From: Schumannella sp.
GTDB taxonomy: Bacteria > Actinomycetota > Actinomycetes > Actinomycetales > Microbacteriaceae
Assembly (NCBI GenBank): GCA_025463555.1
Contig: JAODAS010000204.1
Span: forward strand, 1 to 32,126
Direction: 5' to 3'
Length of the DNA stretch: 32,126 nucleotides
Shown here piece after piece: positions 21,564 through 29,771 of the stretch. Position 1 is the first letter of the stretch; the number at the start of each line of letters is the position of its first letter. Under the pieces are notes generated by a model. It searched no databases. It saw nothing but the letters and a program-made list of their open reading frames with translations, and had not been told where the DNA came from. Both the position numbers and the translations under genes were made by a program.

Positions 21564-22625
21564 ATGAGTACGACCGAGTCGGATGCGACGCCGAACGCCT
21601 ACCGCACACTAGGCCGTAGCGGGACCATCGTCTTCGAGCAAGCGCTGGGCACGATGACTTTCGGCGCAGAGGCCGACGAGGTGACATCGCACGCCATCAT
21701 CGACGCTTACGTGGCCGGCGGTGGCAACTTCATCGACACCGCGGACGTCTACAGCGCAGGTGAGAGCGAGCACATCATCGGACGCTGGCTCGCCGCTCAC
21801 CCGACGGACGCGGCTCAGCTCATCCTTGCGACAAAAGGCCGCTTCCCGATGGGGCCCGGCCCCAACGATCTGGGCACCTCACGTCGCCACCTGCGAACCG
21901 CGCTGGATGACTCGCTGCGTCGACTGGGCGTCGAACACATCGACCTCTATCAGATGCACGCCTGGGATGCGATCACTCCGCTTGAGGAGACCCTGCGCTT
22001 TCTGGAGGATGCTGTCACCCAAGGCAAGATCGGCTACTACGGATTCTCGAACTTCACCGGCTGGCAGCTCACGAAGGCGACGATGCTCGCCGAGCGCCGA
22101 GGCTGGAACCTGCCGGTGACGCTCCAGCCCCAATACAGCCTGCTCGTTCGGGGCATCGAACACGAGATCGTTCCGGCCGCTCTTGACGCAGGAATCGGAC
22201 TGCTGCCATGGTCGCCGCTGGGTGGGGGCTGGCTGAGCGGCAAGTACCGCCGTGATGAGAAGCCGAGCGGTGCGTCGAGGCTCGGTGACAACCCCGAGCG
22301 CGGCATGGAGGCGTGGACGAAGCGGAACGCGAGCGATCGCACGTGGCAGGTCATCGACACCGTGACCGCGATCGCTGAGGCGCACAGCGCATCGCCATCC
22401 CGGGTCGCGCTTGCGTGGCTCGCGGCCCAGCCGGCCGTGACCTCCGTGATCCTCGGTGCTCGCTCGGTCGAGCAGTTGCGAGACAACATGGGCGCCGTCA
22501 ACCTCCAGCTCGAGGTCGATGAACTCCAGCGACTGACCGAGGTCAGTGCTCCCGAGGCCGACGACTACCCTTACGGGGCACCGGGTGTGGCCCAGCGGCA
22601 CCGCCAACTCGGTGGTGGCCGGTAA
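21564..22625 (+). CDS. Aldo/keto reductase
   Basis: A 353-aa (beta/alpha)8 NADPH-dependent carbonyl reductase. The catalytic tetrad is visible: Asp58 (NFIDTADVY), Tyr63, Lys91 (LILATKGRF) and His132 (LYQMHAWD). Other family marks are LRTALDDSLRRLGVEHIDLY, GKIGYYGFSNFTGWQLTKA, LPWSPLGGGWLSGKYRRD and the cofactor segment TSVILGARSVEQLRDN. The last is typical of the AKR11/AKR13 type that reduces aldehydes or sugar carbonyls. The substrate is not predictable. AAGGA lies eight bases before ATG 21564. It is followed by a hairpin and the convergent small gene at 22675, so it appears to be transcribed alone. Confidence 0.92.
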   Translation: MSTTESDATPNAYRTLGRSGTIVFEQALGTMTFGAEADEVTSHAIIDAYVAGGGNFIDTADVYSAGESEHIIGRWLAAHPTDAAQLILATKGRFPMGPGPNDLGTSRRHLRTALDDSLRRLGVEHIDLYQMHAWDAITPLEETLRFLEDAVTQGKIGYYGFSNFTGWQLTKATMLAERRGWNLPVTLQPQYSLLVRGIEHEIVPAALDAGIGLLPWSPLGGGWLSGKYRRDEKPSGASRLGDNPERGMEAWTKRNASDRTWQVIDTVTAIAEAHSASPSRVALAWLAAQPAVTSVILGARSVEQLRDNMGAVNLQLEVDELQRLTEVSAPEADDYPYGAPGVAQRHRQLGGGR

Positions 22626-22634
22626 GGCAAGCAC

Positions 22635-22665
22635 ACGTGCGGCCGACTCAGTGGCCGGACCACGT
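22635..22665. terminator. Bulged hairpin in the convergent gap after the aldo/keto reductase
   Basis: ACGTG and CGGCC (22635-22644) pair with GGCCG (22653-22657) and CACGT (22661-22665), with a three-base bulge and an eight-base loop. It fills most of the 49-bp gap between convergent stops and could end transcription from either side. Confidence 0.4.
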
Positions 22666-22674
22666 CGCTCGGCC

Positions 22675-22926
22675 TCAGTCGTAAACCCGTACGAGCACCC
22701 ACTCGTTGCCGCGCTGGCGGATGTCGAAGACTCGAGAGATCTCGCGCGAGTCGGTTCCCTGGAATCGCCAGCCGGTGATCGCAAGCGGGTGGGTCAGCAC
22801 GGCCATCTCGTCTTCCAGCCGTGTGGGCTGGTCGCTCACGCGGTACCGATTGCCGTCATAAACGATGCGCGTGGGGACTCCGCGTTCGAACCACACTGCG
22901 ATGTGGTGGCCCCGTAGCAGGCTCAT
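22675..22926 (-). CDS. Small SOS-controlled protein, possibly DUF6504-like
   Basis: An 83-aa soluble protein beginning MSLLRGHHIAVWFERGVPTR. The core is IVYDGNRYRVSDQPTRLEDE, then ITGWRFQGTDS, and it ends with FDIRQRGNEWVLVRVYD. The layout (G-x-P-x-x-x-x-x-x-G-x-x-Y-x-V-x-D near the front, WRF in the middle, a final W-x-x-x-R-V-[YW]-D) resembles DUF6504 proteins, which in actinomycetes accompany Y-family polymerase genes. This match is from memory and tentative. GGAGGA stands three bases before ATG 22926. The LexA box upstream (22942-22957) links it to DNA damage. No polymerase gene is adjacent in this window. Confidence 0.7.
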   Translation of the reverse strand: MSLLRGHHIAVWFERGVPTRIVYDGNRYRVSDQPTRLEDEMAVLTHPLAITGWRFQGTDSREISRVFDIRQRGNEWVLVRVYD

Positions 22927-22941
22927 GGCTCCTCCTGACAT

Positions 22942-22986
22942 TCGAATGTATGTTCGATAGTAACGCCGCGCGACGCGACACGCCAA
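22942..22986 (-). promoter_or_regulatory. SOS (LexA) box overlapping the promoter of the small gene
   Basis: TCGAACATACATTCGA on the minus strand (22957-22942) matches the Gram-positive/actinobacterial LexA consensus TCGAACN4GTTCGA with one change. TTGGCG (22986-22981), 18 bp and TACTAT (22962-22957) form the promoter. The box overlaps the -10 by one base and covers the expected start of transcription, the classic position for repression by LexA. The box ends 15 bp before the start codon. Confidence 0.8.
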
Positions 22987-23085
22987 GAAGATCGCGCGCG
23001 TAACGGGGTGATTTCTCTCGCATAGCAGAAAAACTATTCCGAATTCGCTAACGTGTGCGAAAGGTCTTTGGTGAGGGGGTCAGGC

Positions 23086-23844
23086 GTGACTGTCCGGGAA
23101 AGCGGCGGCATGCAGTCACTGGATCGCGCCATCGAAGTGCTCGAGTGTCTTGCGGACGCGGGCGAGGCGATGGGGGTATCTCAGCTCGCCGCGGCCACTG
23201 GCTTGCCGCTGCCAACAATTCACCGGCTTGTGCGGTCTTTGCTCTCCAACGGCTACGTGCGCCAGGATGCGTCGCGTCGGTATGCGCTGGGCGTGAGAGC
23301 CACCCGACTGGGCGATGTCGCCAGGCGCAACCTCGGCCTATGGGCAGACCCTCACCTCGTGAGGCTGGTGGCGGAGACATCGGAGACGGCCAATATGGCT
23401 GTTCTCGAAGGCGAGTCGGCGGCTTACGTCGCGCAGGTTCCTTCGTCTCACAGCATGCGAATGTTCACGGAAGTCGGACGTCGTGTCATGTTGCACTGCA
23501 CGGGTGTAGGAAAAGTTCTCCTGGCCCAGTTGGACGATGGCGAGGTAGTGCGGATTCTGCGCCGCACCGGATTGCCTGCGCGCACCGATAAGACGCTCAC
23601 CACAGAAAGCCAACTCCTGTCGGGACTCGATGCGATCCGACGGCAGGGTTATGCAATAGACGACGGGGAACAGGAACTGGGGGTCCTGTGTGTGGCTGTG
23701 GCCGTGGAGGGCGCCCCGGGCCACGTTGCCGTCTCTGTGTCGGGTCCATCTGTGCGGATGACGGACGCACGAATCGCTGCGGAGTTCGTGCCAGCCCTCA
23801 AGGCCGCGTCCCGTGATCTCTCTGCCGAACTGCGCTCGCACTAG
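23086..23844 (+). CDS. IclR family transcriptional regulator
   Basis: A 252-aa regulator. The N-terminal winged helix has MQSLDRAIEVLECLADAGEA, GVSQLAAATGLPLPTIHRLV and SLLSNGYVRQDASRRYALGV. The C-terminal effector domain shows ETANMAVLEGESAAYVAQVP, VMLHCTGVGKVLLAQL and a late QGYAIDDGEQELGVLCVAVA, the usual IclR ligand-pocket pattern. Such proteins sense small carbon compounds and control uptake and catabolic genes. I chose GTG 23086, with GAGGGGG seven bases upstream, over GTG 23053. It precedes the ABC/flavoenzyme operon in the same direction and is its likely local regulator. Confidence 0.92.
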   Translation: MTVRESGGMQSLDRAIEVLECLADAGEAMGVSQLAAATGLPLPTIHRLVRSLLSNGYVRQDASRRYALGVRATRLGDVARRNLGLWADPHLVRLVAETSETANMAVLEGESAAYVAQVPSSHSMRMFTEVGRRVMLHCTGVGKVLLAQLDDGEVVRILRRTGLPARTDKTLTTESQLLSGLDAIRRQGYAIDDGEQELGVLCVAVAVEGAPGHVAVSVSGPSVRMTDARIAAEFVPALKAASRDLSAELRSH

Positions 23845-23925
23845 CGAGACGCCGGCGTGCCGCTCATGAGATTCGGCCAAAAACACTCGGGCTGCCGATT
23901 GGGCCGTACGCCTCGAACGATTTGC

Positions 23926-23954
23926 TTGACATCGAACTTCCCTTTGAGTACTTT
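23926..23954 (+). promoter_or_regulatory. Strong promoter for the solute-binding protein operon
   Basis: A perfect -35 TTGACA (23926-23931), 17-bp spacer and TACTTT -10 (23949-23954) lie about 130 bp before the binding-protein start. This is the best sigma-A promoter in the window. It separates the ABC operon from the IclR gene that ends at 23844. Confidence 0.7.
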
Positions 23955-23984
23955 TTCACTAGGCAAGACGAACTATCCGCATGG

Positions 23985-23998
23985 TGGAATATGTTCGG
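23985..23998. promoter_or_regulatory. Candidate IclR-type operator in the operon leader
   Basis: TGGAATATGTTCGG holds a GGAA-N4-TTCG near-dyad similar in form to known IclR-family sites (GGAA...TTCC). It lies about 25 bp after the expected transcription start, where a bound repressor would block elongation. The match is partial. Confidence 0.25.
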
Positions 23999-24085
23999 AT
24001 GAGCCAGGCCGTAGGGAGCGCGTCCGCCCCTGCGAGCACGAACACCAAGAGAGTCCCAACTGATCACGAAGTTCAAGGAGGAACC

Positions 24086-25156
24086 GTGCGCAAGATAACA
24101 AGTGCAGCAGCTCTCGCTACTGCAGCAGTTCTCACACTGTCGTTGGCGGCGTGCGCCGGCGGCGCATCATCGACGACGACGACTTCGACTGCCGCTGCGG
24201 ACACACCGTGTGGGGGAGCCGTCGGTGGGTCAATCACCTGGTACACCAGCGCGGACGCTGAAACCGCACAGAAGTTCGTTGACGAGTTCATCTCGATGTG
24301 CGACGTGGATGTGCAAGTACAGAGCGCTCCAACCCTGACCCTGTGGCAGCGATTCCAGTCGGAGCAGGCAGCCGGTGTCCACGATGCCGACGTTCTGTCG
24401 ATATCCTCGCCGGCCCTGGCCGCTCAGGCGATAGCCGGGGACCTGGTTGTGCCGCTACCGGATGACGTCGTGGCGAACATACCCGCGCCATACGTGGACA
24501 AAGACAAGTACTGGTTCTCCAACCGCGTTCAGGTCATCTCCATCATCTACAACACCAACGAAGTGGCCGCCAAAGACGTGCCGACCAGTTATCAGGATCT
24601 GCTCGACCCCAAGTGGGCCGGCAAAGTGTCGATCGCCGACGCATCCAAGAGCACAAGCGCAATTGCGCATGACTGGGAGATGGTCAACACCCCCGGCATC
24701 GGGATGGACTGGTTCGAGGCCTTCGCCAAGCAGCGCCCGGGACTTTTCGGCCAGTCCGGCCAGCAGATCAACTCGATCGTGCAGGGCGAGTATGCAATGG
24801 GACTCACCGTCAGTGGTTCGGCCTGGACTCAGATCGAGGCCGGCGCGCCGATAGCCGAGGTCATCCCCGAAGAGGGTGCCGGACAGCTCTTCAACCAGAA
24901 CATGAAGGTGGCGACTACGGACAATGAGCTAGGTGCCGAGGCGTTCCTGCGGTTCCTGGCCAGCCCGGAGGGCATGGAGATCTCTATGAGAGTGACCATG
25001 GACCTGCCGCCCATCCCGGGGATCGCACCGTACCCGGAGGGGCGTCTGCCGCTCGACAAGATCAAGCTGCTCAAGCATGGCGGTCAAGAGCAGATCGACG
25101 GCGAGCCAGCATTGGCGGAACAGATGGTTGAACTCTTCGGAAAAGCTCCGGAGTAA
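24086..25156 (+). CDS. ABC transporter solute-binding lipoprotein (Fe3+/polyamine-type fold)
   Basis: A 356-aa extracellular binding protein. The signal peptide ends in the lipobox SLAAC, with Cys23 lipidated, followed by a Ser/Thr linker. The mature domain starts GGSITWYTSADAETAQKFVD and carries QRFQSEQAAGVHDADVLSIS, VISIIYNTNEVAAKDVPTSY, then DLLDPKWAGKVSIADASKST and AEAFLRFLASPEGMEI. This is the family-1/6 solute-binding pattern shared by ferric iron and 2-aminoethylphosphonate binding proteins. The tyrosine pair used by ferric-binding proteins near the late Y-P-x-x-x-G region is not evident (TMDLPPIPGIAP), so iron is doubtful. AAGGAGG before GTG 24086 fixes the start; the longer reading to 23981 overlaps the leader. 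Confidence 0.9.
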   Translation: MRKITSAAALATAAVLTLSLAACAGGASSTTTTSTAAADTPCGGAVGGSITWYTSADAETAQKFVDEFISMCDVDVQVQSAPTLTLWQRFQSEQAAGVHDADVLSISSPALAAQAIAGDLVVPLPDDVVANIPAPYVDKDKYWFSNRVQVISIIYNTNEVAAKDVPTSYQDLLDPKWAGKVSIADASKSTSAIAHDWEMVNTPGIGMDWFEAFAKQRPGLFGQSGQQINSIVQGEYAMGLTVSGSAWTQIEAGAPIAEVIPEEGAGQLFNQNMKVATTDNELGAEAFLRFLASPEGMEISMRVTMDLPPIPGIAPYPEGRLPLDKIKLLKHGGQEQIDGEPALAEQMVELFGKAPE

Positions 25157-25167
25157 GCACGAGACAC

Positions 25168-25202
25168 CCGCCCGATCGGGCACTACCGGCCCGATCGGGC
25201 GG
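25168..25202 (+). terminator. Perfect intercistronic hairpin after the solute-binding protein gene
   Basis: CCGCCCGATCGGGC (25168-25181) and its exact reverse complement (25189-25202) enclose a seven-base loop. Each arm contains the palindrome GCCCGATCGGGC. A short T-containing stretch (TATTTAT) follows. It probably ends most transcripts, so that binding protein is made in excess over the downstream proteins. Confidence 0.75.
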
Positions 25203-25229
25203 CCATATTTATCGATTCGAAAGGACAAT

Positions 25230-26663
25230 GTGAAGACCTTCACATCGCGCATCACCAGTGACTTCGTGCTCAAAGGCGACGGGACTGTTCAAGAGACGCA
25301 AACGTACCCGATCGCCGCGACCTACGACGTGATCGTCGCGGGTGGTGGCCCTGCAGGAATCGGCGCCGCTATCGGCGCCGCGCGTCAAGGTGCGCGCGTG
25401 CTGCTCGTGGAGCGTAATTCGTTCCTGGGCGGAACGGCTACCGCGGTGCAGATGGCGACCTGGAACATGTCGGTCGACAAGATGACCGGCTACGCCAAGG
25501 AGCTGGCAACGTCGTTGGTGAACATCGGGGGCGCCACGGGAGGCGGAACCACCGTTCCTTTCGACCCCGAATCGGTCAAGGAACTCACGCTTGCGAGCAT
25601 GCTGGAGCACAAGGTCGAGTTGCTTCTCTACTCGTCAGCCGTTGCCCCCTTGCTCGTCGATGGGCGCGTGCAGGGCCTCATTATCGAGAACAAGAGCGGG
25701 CGACTGGCCCTGAGCGCTCCGGTCGTGATCGATTGCACGGGTGACGCCGATGTCGCTGCCCGCGCGGGCGCGACCTATGTCATGGGCCGTGAAAACGACA
25801 CCAAGATGCGTCCCATGACCGTGCTGGTGCGTCTTGCAGGACTTGATCTGAAGAAGATGGTCCAGTACGCGAAGGACAACCCGGAGGAGTTCGACCCGGA
25901 CACGACCTTCCACATCCTCGACATCGAGCATGGCCTGCTTCGCTTCATCGGCTTCTACAAGCACATCAAGGAAGCGCATGAACGAGGCGACCTGGATGAG
26001 CGAATCCACTACCTGAGGTTCGAAGGGATCCAGGTCGAAAATGGGGTCGCGTTCCTGAACTCGGTGCGGGTCTACGACGTAGACGGCACAAACGGTTTCG
26101 ACCTCACGAGAGCCGAGATCGAGGCGCGACAGCAAGTGGAGCAGCTGGTTGATCTCGTCAAGAATCACGTTCCGGGTTGCGAGAACGCTTACGTGGTGGA
26201 TACCTCCTCCAACATGGGTGTCCGCGAGACCAGGCGGATCGTGGGCGTCGCCACACTCGACGAGGCCGATGTGGTCGCGAACGCCGAGTACGATGACACG
26301 ATCGCGGAGATCTGGCGCTACCACGCTCCAGGGCATGACATGCACAGTCCCGATCCCATCGAGGGCAGTGCCTCGGATCCGTTGCACCGCGGAGCCAAGC
26401 GCCCCTTGCGATCGTTCCAGATCCCCTTCGGAGTGCTCGTGCCTGCCGAACTGGATGGCCTGCTCGTTGCCGGTCGCGCCATCTCGACGACTCACGCAGG
26501 AGATGCCTGGACCCGTGGCATGTACTGCTGCATCGTGACGGGCCAGGCCGCCGGTGTAGCGGCGGCTCTCGCTGCGAGTTCTGGCATTCAACCTCGCAAC
26601 GTCGACATCAGCATGCTGCGCGCTGCGCTCCGCAAGCAGGATATCGACCTGGGCGCTGCGTGA
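25230..26663 (+). CDS. FAD-dependent oxidoreductase (PF12831-type)
   Basis: A 477-aa flavoprotein. The FAD-binding Rossmann motif is YDVIVAGGGPAGIGAAIGAA (GGGPAG at 38-43) ending in the ribose-binding Glu61 (LLVERNSFLGG). The second FAD segment ISTTHAGDAWTRGMYCCIVT and then GQAAGVAAALAAS form the C-terminal contact. VIDCTGDADVAARAGATYVM is the mid-protein signature of the FAD_oxidored family. It should oxidise or dehydrogenate a small organic molecule; the substrate is unknown. Its place between binding protein and permease genes suggests it acts on the imported solute. The start is GTG 25230 with AAAGGA upstream; the longer reading to 25077 overlaps the binding-protein gene. No export signal is visible. 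Confidence 0.88.
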   Translation: MKTFTSRITSDFVLKGDGTVQETQTYPIAATYDVIVAGGGPAGIGAAIGAARQGARVLLVERNSFLGGTATAVQMATWNMSVDKMTGYAKELATSLVNIGGATGGGTTVPFDPESVKELTLASMLEHKVELLLYSSAVAPLLVDGRVQGLIIENKSGRLALSAPVVIDCTGDADVAARAGATYVMGRENDTKMRPMTVLVRLAGLDLKKMVQYAKDNPEEFDPDTTFHILDIEHGLLRFIGFYKHIKEAHERGDLDERIHYLRFEGIQVENGVAFLNSVRVYDVDGTNGFDLTRAEIEARQQVEQLVDLVKNHVPGCENAYVVDTSSNMGVRETRRIVGVATLDEADVVANAEYDDTIAEIWRYHAPGHDMHSPDPIEGSASDPLHRGAKRPLRSFQIPFGVLVPAELDGLLVAGRAISTTHAGDAWTRGMYCCIVTGQAAGVAAALAASSGIQPRNVDISMLRAALRKQDIDLGAA

Positions 26664-26667
26664 GAGG

Positions 26668-26714
26668 AGCGGAGTGCGCCGGCATTCTGGCGGCGCACTC
26701 CGCTCACGCCTTTT
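26668..26714 (+). terminator. Rho-independent-type terminator/attenuator after the FAD gene
   Basis: AGCGGAGTGCGCCG (26668-26681) and its exact reverse complement (26691-26704) form a 14-bp stem with a nine-base loop. TTTT follows at 26711-26714. It starts four bases after the FAD gene stop and lies 40 bp before the permease start. Confidence 0.7.
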
Positions 26715-26754
26715 ACCACCGTCTTACCCGGTTCGAACTCAGCGAGGAGGCCGA

Positions 26755-28479
26755 ATGCTAGACAACGCCACGACCACAGAAAGTGGCCCGGCAGCCCTCC
26801 CGGGGGTTAACCGCCGGTCCCGATTCGGTGGACGTTTTACTCCGCTGAGCGTGGTCGCAGCCCTCATCGTGTTCGGATTGATCATCGCGCCGATCGGCTT
26901 CCTCATCTACGGGAGCCTGCGCGATGCTCCTCCGGGCCTTCCAGGATCGTGGACTCTCGAGAAGTTCGCGTTCCTGGGTACAAGCGAATTCCTCACTCTC
27001 CTTTACAACAGCGCGTTCATTGCGCTTGTGAGCACCGTTCTGGCATTCGTCATCGGCCTCATTGCCGCTCTTTCCATAGGTCGCATCGGGATACCCGGAG
27101 GACGATGGCTGGACAGCATGATGGTTCTTCCGGGCTATTTGCCTCCGTTCATGGTCGCGCTCGCGTGGACAATTCTCTTGTCGCCCAGTGTCGGGTACGT
27201 CAATAACCTCTTCGCAACGCTGGGTCTCCCCACATTCGACATCTATTCGATGGGGGGAATCATCATGGTCATGACATTTTGCTCAGCGCCCCTGGCTTAC
27301 CTGTACCTCAGGCCATCCGTGTTGGGTCTCGATACCTCCATGGAGGAAGCCTCACTCGTTCTCGGCGTGAGTCGATTCCGAACCTTCAGGGCCATCATCC
27401 TGCGACTGATGACGCCGGGGCTTCTTTCGTGCTTCCTCGTGATCTTCGTCACGAATATCGGTGAGTTCTCGATTCCTGCTGTACTCGGCGCCAACGCCAG
27501 GATCTACACGATTTCCTCACAGCTTTACCAGATGATTTCCAACTATCCCGACGATCCGAACGCAGCTGCAGTTCTCGGCCTGTTCCTCATCTCGATAACG
27601 GGCATCGGGGTGATCATCAACCGCCGCATCATTCGTAAGAACGAATACGTGACGGTCGGTACGCGCGGTGCTCGGCAGGACAAGAAGGCGTCGCCCCTCC
27701 TCCGGTGGTCTGCCTTCGCGTTCTGCGTCGTCTATTTCATTCTGGCCGCTGCACTTCCGATCGCCGCGATCGTGATCGGCTCCCTTCAGCCCTATCTCTC
27801 TCCGACGCTGAGCGCTGGCTGGACGCTGGACCACTACGTCGAAATCCTCACCAACGGGAGGACCTCTCGGGTCATCTCCAACACCATCTGGCTTGGGCTC
27901 GGTGCCTCGGTGTTGGGAGTTGCGATATCGGTGATCGTTGCGCGCGCGACCATGGGTCGCTCGAGATTCGCGGGCGCGCTGCAAGCCGGGGCTACCTTGC
28001 CCCTCTCGGTGCCCCACATCGTCTTTGGATTGGCGCTGGTGTGGATGTGGCTCAGCCTCGGTGACGTCGGACTGTATGGCACGCCCTGGATCCTCCTGGT
28101 CGGGTATATCGCACTATTTCTGCCGTTCGGCGTGCAGGCGCTTTCTTCCGCGATGACACAGTTGGACCGTTCACTGGATGAGGCAGCGCACGTTTTTGGT
28201 GCGAACGCGTGGCGCTCGATGAGGTACATCGTCGTTCCGCTTCTCGTGCCTGCGGCGCTGTCGGCGTTCACGGTGATCCTCTACCATGCCGTTCGTGAAT
28301 TGTCGGCCTCGCTGCTGCTGTATACCCCAGGCAATGAGGTCATGTCAGTTCAGATCTGGTCTATGTACATCCAAGGGAACTACGTGGGCATGTTCGCCCT
28401 GGGATTCCTCAACATTGTCCTTGTGCTCGTTCTTGTTGCCGTGGCAAATCGCGTCGTCAAGAGATGGCGCCGGATTTGA
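26755..28479 (+). CDS. ABC importer permease with two fused membrane domains (FbpB-like)
   Basis: A 574-aa permease with about twelve helices in two repeats. Each repeat has an EAA loop that contacts the ATPase: EEASLVLGVSRFRTFRAIIL in the first half and DEAAHVFGANAWRSMRYIVV in the second. A basic cytoplasmic linker (RRIIRKNEYVTVGTRGARQD) joins the halves. This fused form is usual for ferric-iron-type importers. ATG 26755 with AGGAGG five bases upstream is the start; an in-frame reading from 26674 runs through the hairpin. The ATPase gene follows after 35 bp. Confidence 0.92.
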   Translation: MLDNATTTESGPAALPGVNRRSRFGGRFTPLSVVAALIVFGLIIAPIGFLIYGSLRDAPPGLPGSWTLEKFAFLGTSEFLTLLYNSAFIALVSTVLAFVIGLIAALSIGRIGIPGGRWLDSMMVLPGYLPPFMVALAWTILLSPSVGYVNNLFATLGLPTFDIYSMGGIIMVMTFCSAPLAYLYLRPSVLGLDTSMEEASLVLGVSRFRTFRAIILRLMTPGLLSCFLVIFVTNIGEFSIPAVLGANARIYTISSQLYQMISNYPDDPNAAAVLGLFLISITGIGVIINRRIIRKNEYVTVGTRGARQDKKASPLLRWSAFAFCVVYFILAAALPIAAIVIGSLQPYLSPTLSAGWTLDHYVEILTNGRTSRVISNTIWLGLGASVLGVAISVIVARATMGRSRFAGALQAGATLPLSVPHIVFGLALVWMWLSLGDVGLYGTPWILLVGYIALFLPFGVQALSSAMTQLDRSLDEAAHVFGANAWRSMRYIVVPLLVPAALSAFTVILYHAVRELSASLLLYTPGNEVMSVQIWSMYIQGNYVGMFALGFLNIVLVLVLVAVANRVVKRWRRI

Positions 28480-28514
28480 TCCCCGTCGAGCCGTTGTTCA
28501 CGAGTCTTAGTTAG

Positions 28515-29639
28515 GTGGTCTTGGCATTGCCAATCCTCAGCGTTTCACATCTCACCAAGGTGTTCCCGGACGGATCATCCGCCCTCAACAACTTGAACCT
28601 CACCCTGGAGGAGGGCGAGATACTGTCGTTGCTCGGTCCGAGTGGATGTGGGAAGACCACCACCCTGCGTTGTATCGCGGGACTTGAAGAGCCCAACTCG
28701 GGCAGCATCGTGATCTCGGGCAAGACGGTCTTCGGAGTGGACCGCGGCAAGGTCACGTCCGTCCCGCCGGAGAAGCGAAATCTCGCGATGGTCTTCCAGC
28801 AGTACGCGCTTTGGCCCCACTTCGATGTTCTTGGCAACGTCGCGTTCGCGTTGAAATCTCAGCGGATGTCCAAGGCGGAGATTGAGGAGGCCGCGCGCGA
28901 GGCCCTCACGAAGGTCGGTCTCTGGGGCAAGCGTCACAGCAAGATCTCGCAGCTCAGCGGTGGACAACAACAGCGGGTGGCGTTGGCGCGCGCCTTCGCG
29001 GCGGCACCCAGCATCATCCTTTTTGACGAACCGCTCAGCAATTTGGATGCGCGACTGCGCGAGGAGATGCGATACGAACTCCTTCGGCTCCAGCAAGCTC
29101 TGGGGTTCAGCGCCGTTTATGTAACGCACGACCAGGAAGAGGCGTTGAGCCTCTCCAGCCGAATCGCCGTCATGAATGGGGGAGTGATCGAACAGTTCGA
29201 CACGCCCTTCAACGTGTGGCGCCGACCGGCGTCCGGGTTCGTTGCGGATTTCCTCGGAGGCGTCAACTCGCTGCGAGGCGTTGTCAGGCAGTTGCCCGGC
29301 AACGGAGGCGCGGGGATTGTCGAGCTTCAGGACGGCCTTCGACTCGACGTTGCGGAACTTGGGTCGGACATTGCTGTGCAGCAGGAAGTCGACGTGTTCT
29401 TGCGCGAGGGCGACCTCTCCGTTGCGCTCAAAGAGCCGGAGCGCGCCAAAAACGTCTGGAAGGTGAAGGTAACCATGCAGAGCTTTCACGGAGACTACAT
29501 CGCGCTGAAGGTCGCGTTGGGAAATTCTGAGATTAGTTGTCGCATTTACGGCAGGTCGCTCGAGGCGGTTTCCAGCCATGTGTACATCACCGCCGCGCCG
29601 GGCAGCATTCTCGCGTATCCCAGCGCGGCCCTGACCTGA
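28515..29639 (+). CDS. ABC importer ATP-binding protein
   Basis: An ATPase of about 374 aa. It shows Walker A LLGPSGCGKTTTLR, Q-loop VFQQYALWPHFDVLGNV, signature LSGGQQQRVALARAF, Walker B IILFDEPLSNLDARLREEM and switch VYVTHDQEEALSLSS. The C-terminal TOBE-like domain of about 130 residues is typical of sugar, polyamine and ferric-iron importers. It powers the permease encoded just upstream. The start is uncertain: GTG 28515 is used, but in-frame TTG codons at 28521 and 28527 would place AGGTGG (28513-28518) at a more normal distance. A 6-bp stem (GCCGTT/AACGGC) after the stop is the only visible end signal. Confidence 0.92.
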   Translation: MVLALPILSVSHLTKVFPDGSSALNNLNLTLEEGEILSLLGPSGCGKTTTLRCIAGLEEPNSGSIVISGKTVFGVDRGKVTSVPPEKRNLAMVFQQYALWPHFDVLGNVAFALKSQRMSKAEIEEAAREALTKVGLWGKRHSKISQLSGGQQQRVALARAFAAAPSIILFDEPLSNLDARLREEMRYELLRLQQALGFSAVYVTHDQEEALSLSSRIAVMNGGVIEQFDTPFNVWRRPASGFVADFLGGVNSLRGVVRQLPGNGGAGIVELQDGLRLDVAELGSDIAVQQEVDVFLREGDLSVALKEPERAKNVWKVKVTMQSFHGDYIALKVALGNSEISCRIYGRSLEAVSSHVYITAAPGSILAYPSAALT

Positions 29640-29771
29640 GCCGTTGCCTCGCTCGTAACGGCGGGCGTACCATGTGCCCAATCGCCGCTGGCCCGACTGC
29701 AGTCGGCTGTGGACTCGCCCACGACGACCATCCGATTTCTCGACATCGATCTCGAGTGGGGATGTCAGACG

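Noticed and set aside
24086-29639. A plain ferric-iron uptake operon.
   Set aside because: The permease type fits, but the binding protein lacks the expected tyrosine pair, an FAD enzyme is embedded, and the regulator is IclR rather than an iron regulator.
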